A DNA stretch of 6,753 nucleotides from an archaeon. GTDB lineage: Archaea > Altiarchaeota > Altiarchaeia > JAFGQM01. The notes beneath the pieces are model-generated. The model had not been told where the DNA came from and searched no databases. It was given only the letters and a program-made list of their open reading frames with translations. Below, in pieces: positions 1-5,695 of the stretch. Numbering within the stretch: the stretch's first letter is position 1; the number at the start of each line of letters is the position of its first letter. The DNA lies in the NCBI GenBank assembly GCA_029932835.1, contig JAOZPI010000033.1, positions 3,552 to 10,304 of the forward strand, in the 5' to 3' direction. The position numbers were made by a program, and so were the translations under genes.

Positions 1-762
1 ATTGTATTCGGAATACGCTCTTATGTCCCTGCCTATGCCTCTCTGGAGGTCCTCACCGACGTATTCTCTGAGAATCTCACTAAAGAGCTTTCAAGGAAGC
101 TCTCATTGCCAAAGAACCCTCACACATCGGAAAAAATGAGAACAATAGAGGAGAATATGGACACTATAGTGAATTTCAGCCTCTTGGTTCACACACAACC
201 CAAAAAAACAGGACTCTCAAAGAAGAAACCTGATGTCATGGAGATTCCCTTAGGGGGCGAGCCAAAGGCCCAATTTGACTATGCAAAGGGAGTTCTCGGA
301 AAGGAGCTGCGATCCTCCGATGTTATAAGCGAGTCTGAATTTGTAGACGTCTTGGCAGTAACAAAGGGGAAAGGATTTCAAGGTCCAGTAAAAAGATGGG
401 GAATCAAGATACAGAAGAGGAAGGCAAAGAGAGCCGGTCATATGAGGCACGTTGGTTCTGTTGGTGGTTGGACCCCTGCGAACTTGAGTTGGCTTACGCC
501 TATGGCTGGGCAGACTGGTTATCACAATAGGACAGAGCTCAACAAATTGGTTTTAAAAATTGGAAGTGATGGAACTGAAATAACACCCAAGGGGGGTTTC
601 CTCAATTACGGTATTGTGAAGGGGGATTATATAATGATTAAGGGTTCCATCCCAGGTCCAAGAAAGAGGGCAATCGCTTTAAGGAAGGCGGTTCGTCCTC
701 CCCAGAAGGTCCCATCGTATTCAATTTCCTATATCTCTGTCGATTCAAAACAGGGAGCATAA
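1..762 (+). CDS. rpl3: 50S ribosomal protein L3 (uL3), 5'-partial
   Basis: Large-subunit protein L3, an early-assembling protein whose internal extension reaches towards the peptidyl transferase centre (family knowledge). The reading frame is open from base 1 to a TAA at 760-762, giving 253 residues; archaeal L3 is usually about 330-350, so roughly the first quarter lies outside the window. An internal TTG at 106 is not the start, because recognisable L3 sequence precedes it (SYVPAYASLEVLTDVF). Hallmarks are VNFSLLVHTQP, then DVLAVTKGKGFQGPVKRWG, the basic RHVGSVGGWTP loop, the AGQTGYHNRTELNK segment, and TPKGGFLNYGIVKGDYIMIKG with GSIPGPRKR near the C-terminus. The stop shares one base with the L4 start (TAATG), so L3 and L4 are probably translationally coupled. 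Identification is firm. Confidence 0.97.
   Translation: MVFGIRSYVPAYASLEVLTDVFSENLTKELSRKLSLPKNPHTSEKMRTIEENMDTIVNFSLLVHTQPKKTGLSKKKPDVMEIPLGGEPKAQFDYAKGVLGKELRSSDVISESEFVDVLAVTKGKGFQGPVKRWGIKIQKRKAKRAGHMRHVGSVGGWTPANLSWLTPMAGQTGYHNRTELNKLVLKIGSDGTEITPKGGFLNYGIVKGDYIMIKGSIPGPRKRAIALRKAVRPPQKVPSYSISYISVDSKQGA
753..757 (+). promoter_or_regulatory. Possible Shine-Dalgarno for L4
   Basis: GGGAG lies 4 bases before the L4 ATG, inside the last codons of L3. The spacing is short for a Shine-Dalgarno site, so coupling through the TAATG overlap may matter as much. It is one of only two purine motifs of this kind near a start codon in the window. Confidence 0.4.
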
Positions 763-1640
763 TGGCAAAGAAGAGGACTTCAAAAGAGCCAAAGGGCAAC
801 CAAGGATCTGTATCAAAAGAGAGAAGGAAAGTCCCTGTTTTCTCTTTGAATGGAAATAGCAAGGCTACTGTGGACCTCCCCAAAATTTTTTCTACTGAAT
901 ACAGACCCGATTTGATCCTCCGGGCTTTCGTTTCTGAACAGTCTTGGGAGCGACAACCTTATGGCACTGACCCGATGGCAGGTCTCAGAACCACAGCAGA
1001 ATACTATGGAAGGAGGAGGGAATACTACCGCCTTACCGTCAATCGTGGAATCTCGCGCCTTCCGAGAGAAAAGCGCCCTGGTGGTGGTTTGGGGCATGTG
1101 AAACAGGTTCCTCAGGCGAGGGGAGGCAGGAGGGCTCACCCCCCCAAAGCAGAGAAGAAATGGGGGAAGAAAATAAACTTAAAAGAATGGATCAAGGCCC
1201 TGAAGTCTGCCATAGCAGCAACTGCGAACATAGATCTTATTAAGGGTGAGGGGAGAAGCCATGTACTAAAGGAAGTGTCCCCCCCTCTTGTGGTTGAAGA
1301 TGCTTTTGAACACCTAAAAAAGACGAGGGAAATAGAAGCTATCTTCGACAAGCTCCATCTGTCTGAGGATCTAGAAAGGGCGAAAGAGAAAAAAATAAAA
1401 GCTGGTCGCTCTAGAGGAGGGAAAAAGAGAACCAGAAAATCAGTGCTTATAGTATTCTCAAAGGACTGCGATGCGATGAGAGCGGCTGCCAATCTTCCCG
1501 GTGTTGATGTTTCAACTGTTGCAGATCTGATGGTTAGCCTTTTGGCCCCAGGGGGGCACCCCGGAAGGTTAACTCTTTGGACAGAAGGCGCTCTAAAAAA
1601 ACTTGACAGTTTGATGGAGAACGCTGCAATTGAAAAATGA
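762..1640 (+). CDS. rpl4: 50S ribosomal protein L4 (uL4), archaeal type
   Basis: Large-subunit protein L4, which lines part of the peptide exit tunnel (family knowledge). The family core starts at about residue 24 (VPVFSLNG) and continues with the archaeal FSTEYRPDLILRAF and QPYGTDPMAG blocks at 43-74. The long basic tunnel loop follows at about 75-130 and ends in ARGGRRAHPPKAEKKWG. The C-terminal half has AGRSRGGKKRTRKSVLIV (214-231) and LAPGGHPGRLTLWTEGAL (261-278), both typical of archaeal L4. At 292 residues it is longer than the usual 250 or so. The excess includes a Lys/Arg-rich N-terminal extension of about 22 residues with no counterpart that I recall. The ATG at 762 is the only Met before the core and forms a TAATG overlap with L3. 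The stop overlaps the L23 start by four bases (ATGA). Confidence 0.96.
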   Translation: MAKKRTSKEPKGNQGSVSKERRKVPVFSLNGNSKATVDLPKIFSTEYRPDLILRAFVSEQSWERQPYGTDPMAGLRTTAEYYGRRREYYRLTVNRGISRLPREKRPGGGLGHVKQVPQARGGRRAHPPKAEKKWGKKINLKEWIKALKSAIAATANIDLIKGEGRSHVLKEVSPPLVVEDAFEHLKKTREIEAIFDKLHLSEDLERAKEKKIKAGRSRGGKKRTRKSVLIVFSKDCDAMRAAANLPGVDVSTVADLMVSLLAPGGHPGRLTLWTEGALKKLDSLMENAAIEK

Positions 1641-1888
1641 AACCACTGAGATATCCGATACTTACAGAGAAGACCTTTGATATGTTGGAGAGGGAAAACA
1701 AACTAGTTTTTGCTGTAGATGAAGAGGCAACCAAATTGGAAATAAAAGAGGCGGTGGAAAAGGTATACAACGTAAAGGTGGACTCAGTTAATATAATCCG
1801 AGACTTCAAAAGAGAAAAAAAAGCCATAATTAGGCTCAAACCTGATTACGAGGCAGGAAAGATAATATCAGATCTTGGGCTAATGTAA
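1637..1888 (+). CDS. rpl23: 50S ribosomal protein L23 (uL23)
   Basis: L23 binds 23S rRNA domain III near the tunnel exit and forms part of the docking site for signal recognition particle (family knowledge). The 83 residues match the normal archaeal length. It opens with the family signature RYPILTEKTFDMLERENKLVFAVD, continues with the helix around EIKEAVEKVYNVKVDSVN, and ends with EKKAIIRLKPDYEA. The turn before EKKA usually carries a Gly (roughly TPKGEKKA in relatives) but reads RDFKREKKA here. The start overlaps the L4 stop as ATGA, and no Shine-Dalgarno motif sits at normal spacing, so coupling to L4 is likely. The gene ends in tandem TAA-TAA stops (1886-1891), just before L2. Confidence 0.96.
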   Translation: MKPLRYPILTEKTFDMLERENKLVFAVDEEATKLEIKEAVEKVYNVKVDSVNIIRDFKREKKAIIRLKPDYEAGKIISDLGLM

Positions 1889-1893
1889 TAAAA

Positions 1894-2643
1894 ATGGGAA
1901 AGAGGTTAATACAACAGGCAAGGGGCCGTGGAGGGCCGCCATACAAAGCTCCTAGCCATAATTTTGTCTCCGATGCGAGATATATGCCCTTGGATGAGTT
2001 CAAAAAAGGAGGGATAATGCAGATTATCGATTTTGTTAGCGATCCTGTTAGATCAGCCCCTCTTGCTCTTCTTCTCACTGAAGACTTCCGGGAGAGGTAC
2101 ATGATAGCCCCAGCTGGTGCATCAGTCACTGATATAATAGAATTTGGGGAGAACGCGCCTGTAGAAAATGGCAACATATTACCAGTGGAGAAGATTACAG
2201 AAGGGACGCCTGTTTATAACATAGAACTTGTCCCTGGAGACGGGGGAAAGCTTGTGAGGGCCTCTGGATTAGCAGCCTATGTCATATCACAGGACTACGA
2301 GAGGAAAAAGACTATAATACGGCTCCCATCAAAGGCAAAGGCTGAGATTGACTTTGGGTGCAGGGCGACTGTTGGTGTAATAGCAGGGGGAGGAAGGGTA
2401 GAAAAGCCTTTTATTAAGGCTGGGAATAAGTACAAGGACCAGAGATCCAGAGGGAAATTATACCCAAGAACCTCTGCCACAGCGATGAATGCTGTGGATC
2501 ACCCATTTGGCGGAAGAACAAACATCGGTCGTTCTAGCTCTTCAAAGAAAAACGCACCACCGGGAGCGAAAGTAGGAAAGATAGCTCCAAGGCGTACTGG
2601 CGTAAGGAAAACCAAGCTGAAAGGACAAAACAACACAAAATAA
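1894..2643 (+). CDS. rpl2: 50S ribosomal protein L2 (uL2)
   Basis: L2 helps join the subunits and supports peptidyl transferase activity (family knowledge). The 249 residues are about the usual archaeal length (about 240). The N-terminus MGKRLIQQARGRGGPPYKAPSH is the archaeal form, and the OB-like and SH3-like core runs from about 30 to 195. It includes MIAPAGASVTDIIEFG (70-85) and SGLAAYVISQDYERKKTIIRLPS (124-146). The conserved loop VDHPFGG is at 201-207, with His203 matching the functionally important His of bacterial L2. After it, where relatives read roughly GxxHPGKPxTVSR, this protein has RTNIGRSSSSKK (208-219) before the standard NAPPGAKVGKIAPRRTG. It starts 5 bases after L23 with no evident Shine-Dalgarno and lies 1 base ahead of S19. 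Confidence 0.97.
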   Translation: MGKRLIQQARGRGGPPYKAPSHNFVSDARYMPLDEFKKGGIMQIIDFVSDPVRSAPLALLLTEDFRERYMIAPAGASVTDIIEFGENAPVENGNILPVEKITEGTPVYNIELVPGDGGKLVRASGLAAYVISQDYERKKTIIRLPSKAKAEIDFGCRATVGVIAGGGRVEKPFIKAGNKYKDQRSRGKLYPRTSATAMNAVDHPFGGRTNIGRSSSSKKNAPPGAKVGKIAPRRTGVRKTKLKGQNNTK

Positions 2644-2644
2644 G

Positions 2645-3043
2645 ATGGCCAAAAAAGAGTTTTTATATCGCGGAAAAAATCTGGAGGAACTGAAGGCAAT
2701 GTCTCCAGAAGACTTTGCCCACTTGCTCCCCTCAAGACAGAGGAGAAGTGTCTTAAGAATGCTCAACGCAAGGGAGGGTGATCCTCGCCTCATTCTCTAC
2801 AAAAAGATAAAAAAGAGGGCAGGAAATCTGAAGACCCACTGCCGCGACTTTGTGATACTGCCTGAAATGGTTGGGATGGTCATACAGGTTCATAACGGAA
2901 AAGAGTTTCAAAGGGTCGAGATCAAGGACAAAATGATAGGTCACTTCCTTGGAGAGTTTGCTCTTACTCGCAAGTTTATACAGCATTCGGCCCCAGGTAT
3001 TGGAGCCTCTAGATCCACGAAGTTTGTCTCTGTCAGAGTATGA
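2645..3043 (+). CDS. rps19: 30S ribosomal protein S19 (uS19)
   Basis: S19 lies in the head of the small subunit near the A-site finger and the tRNA (family knowledge). The 132 residues are within the archaeal range. Hallmarks in order are FLYRGKNLEELKAMSPEDFAHLLPSRQRRSV in the archaeal N-terminal region, KTHCRDFVILPEMVGMVIQVHNGKEFQRVEI in the core, and GHFLGEFALTRKF followed by HSAPGIGASRSTKFV at the C-terminus. The ATG follows the L2 TAA after one base, with no Shine-Dalgarno. The stop overlaps the L22 start as ATGA, so it belongs to the tightly coupled L2–S19–L22–S3 run. No anomalies seen. Confidence 0.97.
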   Translation: MAKKEFLYRGKNLEELKAMSPEDFAHLLPSRQRRSVLRMLNAREGDPRLILYKKIKKRAGNLKTHCRDFVILPEMVGMVIQVHNGKEFQRVEIKDKMIGHFLGEFALTRKFIQHSAPGIGASRSTKFVSVRV

Positions 3044-3492
3044 AGATAGGATACGGATACACCCCGGAAAACGAAGCCTTTGTTTCCAAAGCTACTGGAA
3101 AGGAGATGCGGGTTAAGTTCAAGGATTGCAGGGAGATATGTGCTGCTATAAAAGGGATGAAAGCCCTAGATGCTAAGGCTTACTTGGAGGGTGTCCTAGA
3201 TGGTAAGGGGTATATACCGGTCAAAAAAACAAAGAAGCAGTCTGGGCATAAGGCCGGGATGAAGCCTTATGGGAAAACTCCTCTTAAAGCAACAAGGGCA
3301 GTCCTCTCTGTTTTAAATTCCGCAATAGCAAACGCTGAGGCAAAGGGTCTCGATACAAGTACCTGTATAGTTGTCTCTGCACTTGCCCAAAGAGGCCCTA
3401 AGATAAGGAGGGTGCGTCCAAAGGGAAGATATGCTGTTTATCAATCACACCTGACCACAGTCCAAATACACCTTGAGGAGGTTTCAGAATAA
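3040..3492 (+). CDS. rpl22: 50S ribosomal protein L22 (uL22)
   Basis: L22 contacts all 23S rRNA domains, and its long hairpin reaches into the exit tunnel (family knowledge). The 150 residues equal the usual archaeal length. Features are the EMRVKFKDCREICAAIKGM helix (about 22-40), LDAKAYLEGVLDGKGYIP, the Gly/His segment SGHKAGMKPYGKTPLKAT, the NAEAKGLD signature (about 97-104), and the C-terminal strand with TTVQIHLEE. The hairpin tip, usually like MPRAFGRA in archaea, reads RVRPKGRYAVYQ here, so the PRA tripeptide is altered although the basic character remains. It overlaps S19 by ATGA and S3 by TAATG. The S3 ribosome-binding site lies within its last codons. Confidence 0.95.
   Translation: MKIGYGYTPENEAFVSKATGKEMRVKFKDCREICAAIKGMKALDAKAYLEGVLDGKGYIPVKKTKKQSGHKAGMKPYGKTPLKATRAVLSVLNSAIANAEAKGLDTSTCIVVSALAQRGPKIRRVRPKGRYAVYQSHLTTVQIHLEEVSE
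3475..3482 (+). promoter_or_regulatory. Shine-Dalgarno site of S3
   Basis: GAGGAGGT lies 9 bases before the S3 ATG and matches the archaeal anti-Shine-Dalgarno (GGAGGTGATC complement) over its core. It is the only strong, well-spaced Shine-Dalgarno in the window. It overlaps the LEEV codons of L22. Confidence 0.7.
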
Positions 3493-4448
3493 TGGCAATA
3501 GAAAGGTTGTTCGTAGGAGAGGGAGTAAAGGAGATGGAGGTGAAGAAGTATCTGAACAAAGAGCTACGCAGAGCTGGACTCGCTGCGATAGTTATCCAAA
3601 GAACGCCTCTTGTGACTAGAATTGTTCTGTACTGTGATCGGCCTGCTCTTGTTATAGGCAGGAAGGGACGCAATGTTAAACAGGTAACAAAGGTTATCGA
3701 AGAGGTATACAAGATCGAGAAGCCGGAGCTGGAAATAAAGAAGGTTGAGAATCCCAATTTAGAACCAAATATAGTTGCGTATCGTATAGCGGCAGCCCTT
3801 GAGCGTGGAATGAATCCAAGAAAAGTTGGCTACAAAGCCCTTCAAGCGATAATGCGAGAAGGAGCAAAAGGAGCTGAGATTATAATGTCAGGGAAGCTAG
3901 TCGGAAAGGGGGGGAGAGCAAGATCTCTAAAAATGAGGGCAGGGTATCTAAAAAAGTGCGGACAGCCCTCATTTGTTCAGGTTCTTCACGGTTCTACTAT
4001 AGCTTCCTGCAAACCAGGTATAATCGGGGTCAACGTTAGTATAGTTCCACAAACCGTTCGTTTCCCAGATGAGATAGAGATTATAAAGCCGGAGGAGTTT
4101 GAGGTTGAGGAGACCGAGGAAGCAAAAGAAGAGGCACCCAAGGAGGTCGAGATAAAGCAGGAAAGTGAGATCAAGAAAAGAGATACACGAGAAACACCCG
4201 ATACAGGAGAAACATCTCCTCGGGATAAGGGGGATGAAGAGAAAAGTGAGGAGAAGAAGAAATCAGGAGAAAAGAAAAAAACAGGGAAAACAACAAAGAA
4301 AGCAAAGAGCGGAGAGACAAAGGCAAGATCTGCCTCCACCAAAAGAGCTGCTTCGGGGACAGAAGCCAAGTCCAAGAGCTCTTCCGAATCCAAGACGAAG
4401 CCAAAGGACGGAGGAGCTCAAAAAAAGACAGCGAACAAAACAAAATGA
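3492..4448 (+). CDS. rps3: 30S ribosomal protein S3 (uS3) with long charged C-terminal tail
   Basis: S3 binds the 16S rRNA head and lines the mRNA entry channel, where the basic face assists unwinding (family knowledge). The N-terminal type II KH domain covers about 15-90 and has the GXXG loop as GRKG at 56-59, within PALVIGRKGRNVKQV. The S3 C-terminal domain covers about 95-195, with GAKGAEIIMSGKLVGKGGRARS and the archaeal GIIGVNVSIVPQTVRFPDEIEI. From about residue 198 to 318 comes a low-complexity tail, acidic first (EEFEVEETEEAKEEAPKEVE) and then Lys/Ser/Thr-rich to the end. The family core needs only about 200 residues; charged tails occur on other archaeal S3 proteins, but this is on the long side. 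The start has a good Shine-Dalgarno and a TAATG overlap with L22. The stop overlaps L29 (ATGA). One uninterrupted frame shows no sign of frameshift. Confidence 0.96.
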   Translation: MAIERLFVGEGVKEMEVKKYLNKELRRAGLAAIVIQRTPLVTRIVLYCDRPALVIGRKGRNVKQVTKVIEEVYKIEKPELEIKKVENPNLEPNIVAYRIAAALERGMNPRKVGYKALQAIMREGAKGAEIIMSGKLVGKGGRARSLKMRAGYLKKCGQPSFVQVLHGSTIASCKPGIIGVNVSIVPQTVRFPDEIEIIKPEEFEVEETEEAKEEAPKEVEIKQESEIKKRDTRETPDTGETSPRDKGDEEKSEEKKKSGEKKKTGKTTKKAKSGETKARSASTKRAASGTEAKSKSSSESKTKPKDGGAQKKTANKTK

Positions 4449-4741
4449 CTATCCTGAGAAAATCTGAAATAAGGGAGATGTCCATAGAGCAGATAGACGA
4501 GAGGTTGTCTGAGTTGTACACTGACATAGCCAAGATGAAGAGCCAAGTGCGATCTGGAGGAGCACCAGAGAATACAGGCAAAATAAGGGATATTCGGAGG
4601 GTTATTGCAAGACTGAAGACCATAAAGAGAGAGAAAAACTCAAAGCATGCCCCCTTAGAAGAGAAAAAAAAGAACATTGCCCTAGGGACCTCAAAGAGAG
4701 CAGAAGCGAGCAAGCCTGAGGTTCAAGAGAGGAGAAAATAG
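4445..4741 (+). CDS. rpl29: 50S ribosomal protein L29 (uL29) with C-terminal extension
   Basis: L29 is a small helical protein at the tunnel exit beside L23 (family knowledge). The first 65 residues are a standard archaeal L29: ILRKSEIREMSIEQIDERLSEL, then SGGAPENTGKIRDIRRVIARLKTI (37-60) closing the helical hairpin. Archaeal homologues usually stop near residue 65-70, but this one continues to 98 with a charged, probably disordered tail. It overlaps S3 by ATGA and has no Shine-Dalgarno at normal spacing, so its translation likely depends on S3. It ends the first block of genes: a T-run and a new promoter follow its TAG. Confidence 0.94.
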   Translation: MTILRKSEIREMSIEQIDERLSELYTDIAKMKSQVRSGGAPENTGKIRDIRRVIARLKTIKREKNSKHAPLEEKKKNIALGTSKRAEASKPEVQERRK

Positions 4742-4743
4742 CG

Positions 4744-4749
4744 TTTTTT
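4744..4749 (+). terminator. Possible oligo-T transcription terminator after L29
   Basis: Six consecutive T residues lie two bases after the L29 stop. Archaeal RNA polymerase often releases at runs of five or more U without a hairpin (established knowledge). I see no hairpin before the run. It may attenuate rather than fully stop transcription, given that the gene series continues. Confidence 0.4.
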
Positions 4750-4760
4750 GAGGAATGATA

Positions 4761-4768
4761 TTTATATA
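4761..4768 (+). promoter_or_regulatory. Archaeal TATA-box promoter for aIF1–Rnp1
   Basis: TTTATATA is an excellent archaeal TATA box, preceded by a purine-rich AGGAATGA (4751-4758) in the place of a BRE. With initiation about 26 bases from the box centre, the start site falls near 4791. That gives a leader of about 6 bases before the aIF1 ATG at 4797, so the transcript would be essentially leaderless, consistent with the lack of a Shine-Dalgarno. The start site position is inferred, not seen. Confidence 0.7.
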
Positions 4769-4796
4769 TGAGTAAACTCAAACTAACAACACAATA

Positions 4797-5096
4797 ATGC
4801 CAGAGATCTGTCCAAAGTGCGGACTGCCAAAGGATATCTGCGTTTGCGGTGAGATATCAAAGGAGCAGGCCAGAATTACCATAAGAGCAGAAAAGCGCCG
4901 GTATGGCAAGTATGTAACGCTTGTGGAGGGACTAGAATCGGACCAGAAGGACATGATGAAAAAGCTTAAGGGGAAGCTCGCATGTGGTGGGACCCTGAAA
5001 GAAGGTGTCATAGAACTTCAGGGGAATCATGTTTCCAAGGTGAAAGAGATCCTTGTCAGCATGGGATTCCCAGACAACACGATCAAAGCGTCTTAA
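4797..5096 (+). CDS. Translation initiation factor aIF1 (SUI1/eIF1 family)
   Basis: aIF1 binds the 30S subunit near the P site and enforces accurate start-codon selection, as eIF1 does in eukaryotes (family knowledge). The 99 residues are normal for archaea. The N-terminus has a Cys cluster, [13 protein letters not shown], with Cys at 5, 8, 15 and 17. It resembles a small zinc-binding knuckle and is shared with several euryarchaeal aIF1 proteins. The SUI1 fold covers about 25-95, with the basic [14 protein letters not shown] and the diagnostic [18 protein letters not shown] (61-78). The ATG lies just behind its own TATA box with almost no leader. An in-frame stop shared with the next gene's start region leaves one base to Rnp1. 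Insertion of SUI1 and Rnp1 between L29 and S17 is a recurrent archaeal arrangement. Confidence 0.96.
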   Translation: MPEICPKCGLPKDICVCGEISKEQARITIRAEKRRYGKYVTLVEGLESDQKDMMKKLKGKLACGGTLKEGVIELQGNHVSKVKEILVSMGFPDNTIKAS

Positions 5097-5097
5097 A

Positions 5098-5382
5098 ATG
5101 GCGGTAACGCCATATAACATCCTGAGGCATGAGCTCATAGGTCTCCGTGCAGAGGTTGTGGAGGCCAGAGACAAGGGCCTCGTGGGGCTCTCTGGTAAGA
5201 TAGCAGATGAGACCCAGAAGACGCTTACACTAAAGAGCCCAAGAGGGCTCAAAACAATACCGAAGGAGTATGTAACTCTTTCGATCCACACTGATAGTGG
5301 CGACACGCTGCTAGTCAATGGGTCGCTACTTCTTGGCAGACCCGAGGAACGCATAAAGAAGAAGATAAGAATTATCTTCTGA
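5098..5382 (+). CDS. rnp1: RNase P protein component 1 (Rnp1, p29/Pop4 family)
   Basis: A protein subunit of archaeal RNase P, which removes 5' leaders from pre-tRNA; p29 pairs with p21 and assists the RNA's specificity domain (family knowledge). The protein is 94 residues, the usual compact archaeal size. It forms an Sm-like/OB-type barrel: ILRHELIGLRAEVVEA at 8-23, the hallmark GLVGLSGKIADETQKTLTL at 27-45, and the closing LLLGRPEERIKKKIRI at 77-92. I chose the ATG at 5098, one base after the aIF1 stop. A longer frame from a TTG at 5053 would overlap aIF1 by 44 bases and add residues outside the family. There is no Shine-Dalgarno, so coupling to aIF1 is likely. The last 21 bases before the end of the stop codon form a perfect inverted repeat. 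Confidence 0.95.
   Translation: MAVTPYNILRHELIGLRAEVVEARDKGLVGLSGKIADETQKTLTLKSPRGLKTIPKEYVTLSIHTDSGDTLLVNGSLLLGRPEERIKKKIRIIF
5360..5380 (+). terminator. Hairpin and T-rich stretch at end of Rnp1
   Basis: AGAAGATAA (5360-5368) and TTATCTTCT (5372-5380) are perfect 9-bp inverted arms around a GAA loop. A T-rich TTTCTTT follows at 5388-5394. The stem has only two G:C pairs and lies inside the last codons (KKIRIIF). It could be a weak terminator, an RNA-processing site, or chance. The neighbouring S17 has no visible promoter of its own, which argues against full termination. Confidence 0.35.
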
Positions 5383-5401
5383 TTGCGTTTCTTTAGAAGG
5401 C

Positions 5402-5695
5402 ATGGCTGAAAAACCTAAAGAGAGCAATGTACCCCCCAGGGGGATCCCAACAAGGGGCATGGTCCTAGAGGGAGTTGTAGTCAGTGATAAGATGCAGAAG
5501 ACAGTTACTGTAAAAGCAGAATACATAGTCAAGGTCCCAAAATACGAACGCATGAAGAGGAGGCATACCAAGGTCAAGGCGCGAAATCCTCCAGAGATAA
5601 ACGCCAAGCTTGGGGATTGGGTAAGGGTTGCAGAGTGCAGGCCCCTCTCCAAAACTGTTCATTTCATGGTTATAGAAAAGCTACAAAAAGAATGA
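5402..5695 (+). CDS. rps17: 30S ribosomal protein S17 (uS17), N-terminus lacking the usual Cys motif
   Basis: S17 is a primary 16S rRNA binder in the small-subunit body (family knowledge). The OB-fold core is clear: [22 protein letters not shown] (19-40), [20 protein letters not shown] (45-64), then [16 protein letters not shown] (70-85) near the end. The protein is 97 residues, a little shorter than typical archaeal S17 (about 105-115). The N-terminus of relatives usually carries CxDxxCPFHG before the RG preceding the first strand. Here that segment reads [13 protein letters not shown] with no Cys. The ATG follows Rnp1 by 19 bases. A GAAGG at 5396-5400 is too close to serve as a normal Shine-Dalgarno. 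The stop overlaps L14 (ATGA). Confidence 0.95.
   Translation: MAEKPKESNVPPRGIPTRGMVLEGVVVSDKMQKTVTVKAEYIVKVPKYERMKRRHTKVKARNPPEINAKLGDWVRVAECRPLSKTVHFMVIEKLQKE

Noticed and set aside
106..762. A separate gene starting at the TTG at 106
   Set aside because: The same frame is open to base 1 and codes for recognisable L3 upstream of the TTG, so it is an internal codon of a gene cut by the window edge.
4083..4448. S3 tail as a fused foreign domain or frameshift product
   Set aside because: No folded domain is recognisable, and charged tails are known on other archaeal S3 proteins. The change from core to tail is gradual in composition.
4165..4467. Alternative + frame of 100 residues within the S3 tail
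   Set aside because: Arg/Lys-rich out-of-frame reading of low-complexity DNA; the S3 frame runs through uninterrupted and meets L29 with a normal ATGA overlap.
4171..4713. Long antisense frame of 180 residues
   Set aside because: It lies opposite the purine-rich tail of S3 and the L29 gene. Its Phe/Leu/Ser-rich content is what the complement of Lys/Glu codons gives, and it has no promoter or recognisable family.
5053..5097. Upstream TTG start for Rnp1
   Set aside because: It would overlap aIF1 by 44 bases and add non-family residues; the ATG at 5098 gives the normal p29 length.
5617..5691. Upstream TTG start for L14
   Set aside because: It lies inside S17 and adds unrelated residues; the ATG at 5692 gives the standard 132-residue L14 and an ATGA junction.
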